Of a stretch of DNA of 64,000 nt, positions 62,015 through 64,000 are shown piece after piece. Made by a program: the position numbers and the translations under genes. Origin of the DNA: an uncultured Paracoccaceae bacterium (GTDB taxonomy: Bacteria > Pseudomonadota > Alphaproteobacteria > Rhodobacterales > Rhodobacteraceae); NCBI GenBank assembly GCA_947498415.1, contig CANMKB010000003.1:62001-126000 (forward strand). Reading direction: 5' to 3'. The first letter of the stretch is position 1. Every line of letters starts with the position of its first letter. A model generated the notes under the pieces. That model saw nothing but the letters and a program-made list of their open reading frames with translations. It did no database searches and was not told the origin of the DNA.

Positions 62015-62038
62015 TTTTCAAGCAAAGGTAAGGTTTTT

Positions 62039-62049
62039 CTGCATTGCAG
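62039..62049. promoter_or_regulatory. PhaR-type operator 1 of phaP
   Basis: CTGC-ATT-GCAG, exact match, 25 bases after the phaC stop. Its centre is exactly 30 bases from the second site. Confidence 0.75.
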
Positions 62050-62068
62050 CAAGAAAAATCTTGAAATG

Positions 62069-62079
62069 CTGCAACGCAG
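62069..62079. promoter_or_regulatory. PhaR-type operator 2 of phaP
   Basis: CTGC-AAC-GCAG, exact match, 67 bases before the phaP ATG. The 30-base spacing to operator 1 is about three helical turns, suited to cooperative binding. Confidence 0.75.
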
Positions 62080-62145
62080 AAAGCATATTGTTTGCAGATG
62101 CAGAAAGTGCGGGGTAGGCCCGCTCCATCACATAGGAATTTGAAA

Positions 62146-62589
62146 ATGGCTAAAACACAAGACATGACTGCCGTTCTGAAAGACATGATGGGTGCTTTCC
62201 CGGTAGACACATCCGCGTTGGAAGACGCATTCAAAAACACAGCAAGCTTGAACGAAAAGCTGGCAAGTGTTGCGCTGAACGCTGCAGAGAAATCTTCCGA
62301 GATTTCCTCTAAGTGGACAAAAGACACTCTTTCCAAAATGGGCGAAATGTCCAAAGCGAAAGCAGAGCCAGCAGACTACGCAAAAGCGATGACCGATTTC
62401 GCATCTGCGCAGGCCGAAGTTGCTGCAGAAAACATGGCAGCCTTTGCCGAAGTTGCGAAAAAAGTTCAGGCCGAGTCCATCGAATTGATCATGGCAGCGT
62501 CAAAAGACGTAACCGAAGAAGCGACTGCAGCTGTTAAAAAAGCAACCAACGACGTAACCGCGGCTGCGAAAAAAGCGACTGCGAAGTAA
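62146..62589 (+). CDS. phaP: Phasin
   Basis: 147 residues from ATG 62146 (AGGAATTTGAAA upstream). Coats PHA granules. Helical protein of the phasin-2 family, with FKNTASLNEKLASVALNAAE, the alanine-rich ADYAKAMTDFASAQAEVAAEN and a C-terminal Ala/Lys repeat (VKKATNDVTAAAKKATAK). Strongly controlled in other species by PhaR, as the upstream sites suggest. Followed by its own terminator. Confidence 0.92.
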   Translation: MAKTQDMTAVLKDMMGAFPVDTSALEDAFKNTASLNEKLASVALNAAEKSSEISSKWTKDTLSKMGEMSKAKAEPADYAKAMTDFASAQAEVAAENMAAFAEVAKKVQAESIELIMAASKDVTEEATAAVKKATNDVTAAAKKATAK

Positions 62590-62639
62590 TTGGTTGAGGT
62601 ATCGCCGGGGCTAACCCTCGACGATTTCAATGAATTTGC

Positions 62640-62671
62640 AAGGGTGGGCCCAAGGCTCACCCTTTCTTTTT
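62640..62671 (+). terminator. Rho-independent terminator of phaP
   Basis: AAGGGTGGGCC pairs with GCTCACCCTT (one G-T pair) across CAAG, followed by TCTTTTT. It separates phaP from phaR. Confidence 0.85.
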
Positions 62672-62694
62672 GTTCTGCGCTCGCATAAGCTTTT

Positions 62695-62705
62695 CTGCAA
62701 CGCTG
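62695..62705. promoter_or_regulatory. Imperfect PhaR-type site before phaR
   Basis: CTGC-AAC-GCTG differs by one base from CTGC-N3-GCAG and is 20 bases upstream of the phaR start, as expected for autoregulation. Confidence 0.45.
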
Positions 62706-62725
62706 CATAATGGGGAGAATGGTTC

Positions 62726-63280
62726 GTGGCAGATACCGATACGCCGCTTTTGATCAAGCGCTACGCAAGCCGCCGTTTGTACAATACCGAAACCAGTGAC
62801 TATGTGACACTTGATGACATTGCGAGTTTCATCCGCGACGGGCGAGAGGTACAGATCATTGATCTGAAGACCGGTGATGACCTGACACGCCAGTATCTTC
62901 TACAAATCATTGCAGAACATGAAAGCCGTGGCGAAAACATGTTGCCGATCAATGTGTTAAATGATCTTGTTCGATCTTACACAAATCAGGCGACAAGTGT
63001 TGTACCGCAGTTTCTGGCGCAAAGCTTTGAGATGTTACGAGAAGGACAATCCAAAATGATGGAAAACATGTCCTCTATGAATACCATCAATCCGATGAAC
63101 GCCCTGCAAGCGCAACAAGAGGCGTTTATGAAGGCGATGACTGGTGGTTTAGCCAATTGGCCTGCGACTACAGGGCACGATTCTGCACCGCAGGAAGAAA
63201 CCAAAGAAGAAGGCGAAGATCTTGACGAAATTAAAAAGCAATTGGCTGATTTACAGTCCAAGCTTTCGAAAATGAAGTAA
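62726..63280 (+). CDS. phaR: PHA synthesis repressor PhaR
   Basis: 184 residues from GTG 62726 (GGGGAG at 62712-62717). N-terminal PHB/PHA accumulation regulator domain (LLIKRYASRRLYNTETSDYV, then DDIASFIRDGREVQI), a central Met/Gln-rich segment (MMENMSSMNTINPMNALQAQ) and an acidic, coiled-coil C terminus. PhaR senses nascent PHA and represses phasin and often its own gene. Ends at a strong terminator. Confidence 0.94.
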   Translation: MADTDTPLLIKRYASRRLYNTETSDYVTLDDIASFIRDGREVQIIDLKTGDDLTRQYLLQIIAEHESRGENMLPINVLNDLVRSYTNQATSVVPQFLAQSFEMLREGQSKMMENMSSMNTINPMNALQAQQEAFMKAMTGGLANWPATTGHDSAPQEETKEEGEDLDEIKKQLADLQSKLSKMK

Positions 63281-63303
63281 GGTCTTTAAACCTTTAGGGA
63301 AAG

Positions 63304-63330
63304 AGCGCACCAAATTGGTGCGCTTTTTTG
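63304..63330 (+). terminator. Rho-independent terminator of phaR
   Basis: AGCGCACCAA and TTGGTGCGCT are perfect 10-bp arms around one A, followed by TTTTTTG. Confidence 0.9.
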
Positions 63331-63338
63331 TTTTTAGG

Positions 63339-64000
63339 TTACTCCGCCGCCTTTGCCGCCGAAACATCATCCATCGCAGCCAGCAATGTATCTCCGATGA
63401 TATCGCAGTCCTCGACGGTCAAACGTGCAGGCAGGCGAACATCACAGGCACGCATCAACATGGCGCGGGTTTGGGGCAGGGCAGGCACATCTTTTAGGAA
63501 CTGCCAGTTCCAAAAGGCGCGTGCGTTGTCTTCAGAAGCACCGAAAACCTGAACTTTGATACCGCGTGCCTGGGCGGCGGCTTGATAGGCTGCGATCTGA
63601 CTGTCATCCAAATCAACCAAGTTGAATTGAATGCTATCTGGTGCCCGTTCTTCGGCAGACAGCTTGGCAGGCACGGTCATGAAGGGGTTTTCCTCCAAAC
63701 GTGCTGCAACATGGTCATGATTGCGGCGGCCGTCCCGTACACGACGTGCCAGTTCTGGCAGTTGTGGGCGAATGATAGCTGCGGAAAGGTTGGACAAACG
63801 CAGGTTGTAGAGCGGCAATTGGTTCTGCCAGCGGGCAAAGGCGGCCTCTAGATCATCTGTGTTGTCGCCTTCACGCGATTTGTGTTTCTTCCAGTTATGC
63901 TCGTAGGCACCAGACATGATCACCATTCGCGCTACCAGATCAGCGTCGTCCGTGACCAAAATGCCGCCTTCGCCTGCATTCACCAGTTTGTAGGACTGGA
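63339..64000 (-). CDS. DegT/DnrJ/EryC1-type aminotransferase, C-terminal part (cut by right edge)
   Basis: About 220 residues of the C-terminal portion; the 5' end lies beyond 64000. Reading in from the edge, the sequence starts QSYKLVNAGEGGILVTDDAD, the characteristic GEGG segment just after the PLP lysine of DegT/DnrJ/EryC1 sugar or polyol aminotransferases. RLSNLSAAIIRPQLPELARR follows. Substrate open; sugar-nucleotide or inositol-type compounds are usual. It converges on phaR. Confidence 0.8.
   Translation of the reverse strand, partial: QSYKLVNAGEGGILVTDDADLVARMVIMSGAYEHNWKKHKSREGDNTDDLEAAFARWQNQLPLYNLRLSNLSAAIIRPQLPELARRVRDGRRNHDHVAARLEENPFMTVPAKLSAEERAPDSIQFNLVDLDDSQIAAYQAAAQARGIKVQVFGASEDNARAFWNWQFLKDVPALPQTRAMLMRACDVRLPARLTVEDCDIIGDTLLAAMDDVSAAKAAE

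Overview
The window looks like chromosomal DNA of a marine-type alphaproteobacterium of the Rhodobacteraceae (Roseobacter group). This rests on the phaZ/phaC-phaP-phaR arrangement, the SPOR, SdhE, LdtR-like and DUF952-pyrD neighbourhoods, the many ATGA stop/start overlaps, and protein sequences typical of that family. I see no rRNA, tRNA, CRISPR array, transposase, integrase or phage gene. Coding density is high, and once start codons are corrected no gene-free stretch exceeds about 290 bases.

Layout. 1-205: start of a propionyl-CoA synthetase gene running off the left edge. 458-2737: malic enzyme. 3025-7557: a tightly coupled nucleoside salvage operon (cdd-deoA-deoB-add-upp). 7621-10776: SPOR-domain envelope protein, a membrane protein with a degenerate M48-like domain, and a sulfotransferase. 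10810-19250: fatty-acid oxidation block (gst-thiolase-cupin-fadJ; acyl-CoA dehydrogenase plus a small protein) with two MerR-type regulators around a LysE exporter. 19351-23346: two hotdog thioesterases, a MATE exporter and the DUF952-pyrD-arsC operon. 23611-28143: periplasmic 5'-nucleotidase, DUF1992 protein, ureidoglycine aminohydrolase, a divergent GAPDH-like enzyme and an isochorismatase-fold hydrolase. 28188-33859: pyruvate dehydrogenase (aceE-aceF-lpd). 34044-38677: urate-to-glyoxylate genes (allA, puuE-uraD fusion, uraH, LysR, puuD). 39688-51071: parE, an orphan 272-residue protein, a PLP decarboxylase, a NorM-type exporter, an aspartate aminotransferase, sdhE, an LdtR-like MarR regulator, gloA, and thyA-folA. 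51639-54983: cold-shock protein and a four-gene bufferin (bufA-bufB-bufC-doxX) RiPP operon. 55203-57152: thrS. 57402-58843: an intact alpha/beta-hydrolase coupled to one that has lost its catalytic Ser and His. 58848-63280: polyhydroxyalkanoate (PHA) cycle phaZ, phaC, phaP, phaR with PhaR-type operators. 63339-64000: DegT/DnrJ aminotransferase cut by the right edge.

How it fits together. Nucleotides can be dephosphorylated in the periplasm (23611), salvaged or deaminated (3025-7557), and their purine rings oxidised through urate (puuD), 5-hydroxyisourate (uraH), OHCU (uraD part) and allantoin (puuE part) to ureidoglycine/ureidoglycolate (allE, allA). Xanthine dehydrogenase and allantoate amidohydrolase are not in the window. 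Carbon from beta-oxidation and pyruvate dehydrogenase meets at acetyl-CoA, which the PHA genes store and release.

The most interesting items are the bufferin operon with a stem-loop between the precursor and maturase genes, the paired active/dead alpha/beta-hydrolases, a perfect inverted repeat abutting the allE ribosome binding site, two mirror-image GTTTAA palindromes around the aceE promoter, and matching CTGC-N3-GCAG sites in the PHA promoters.
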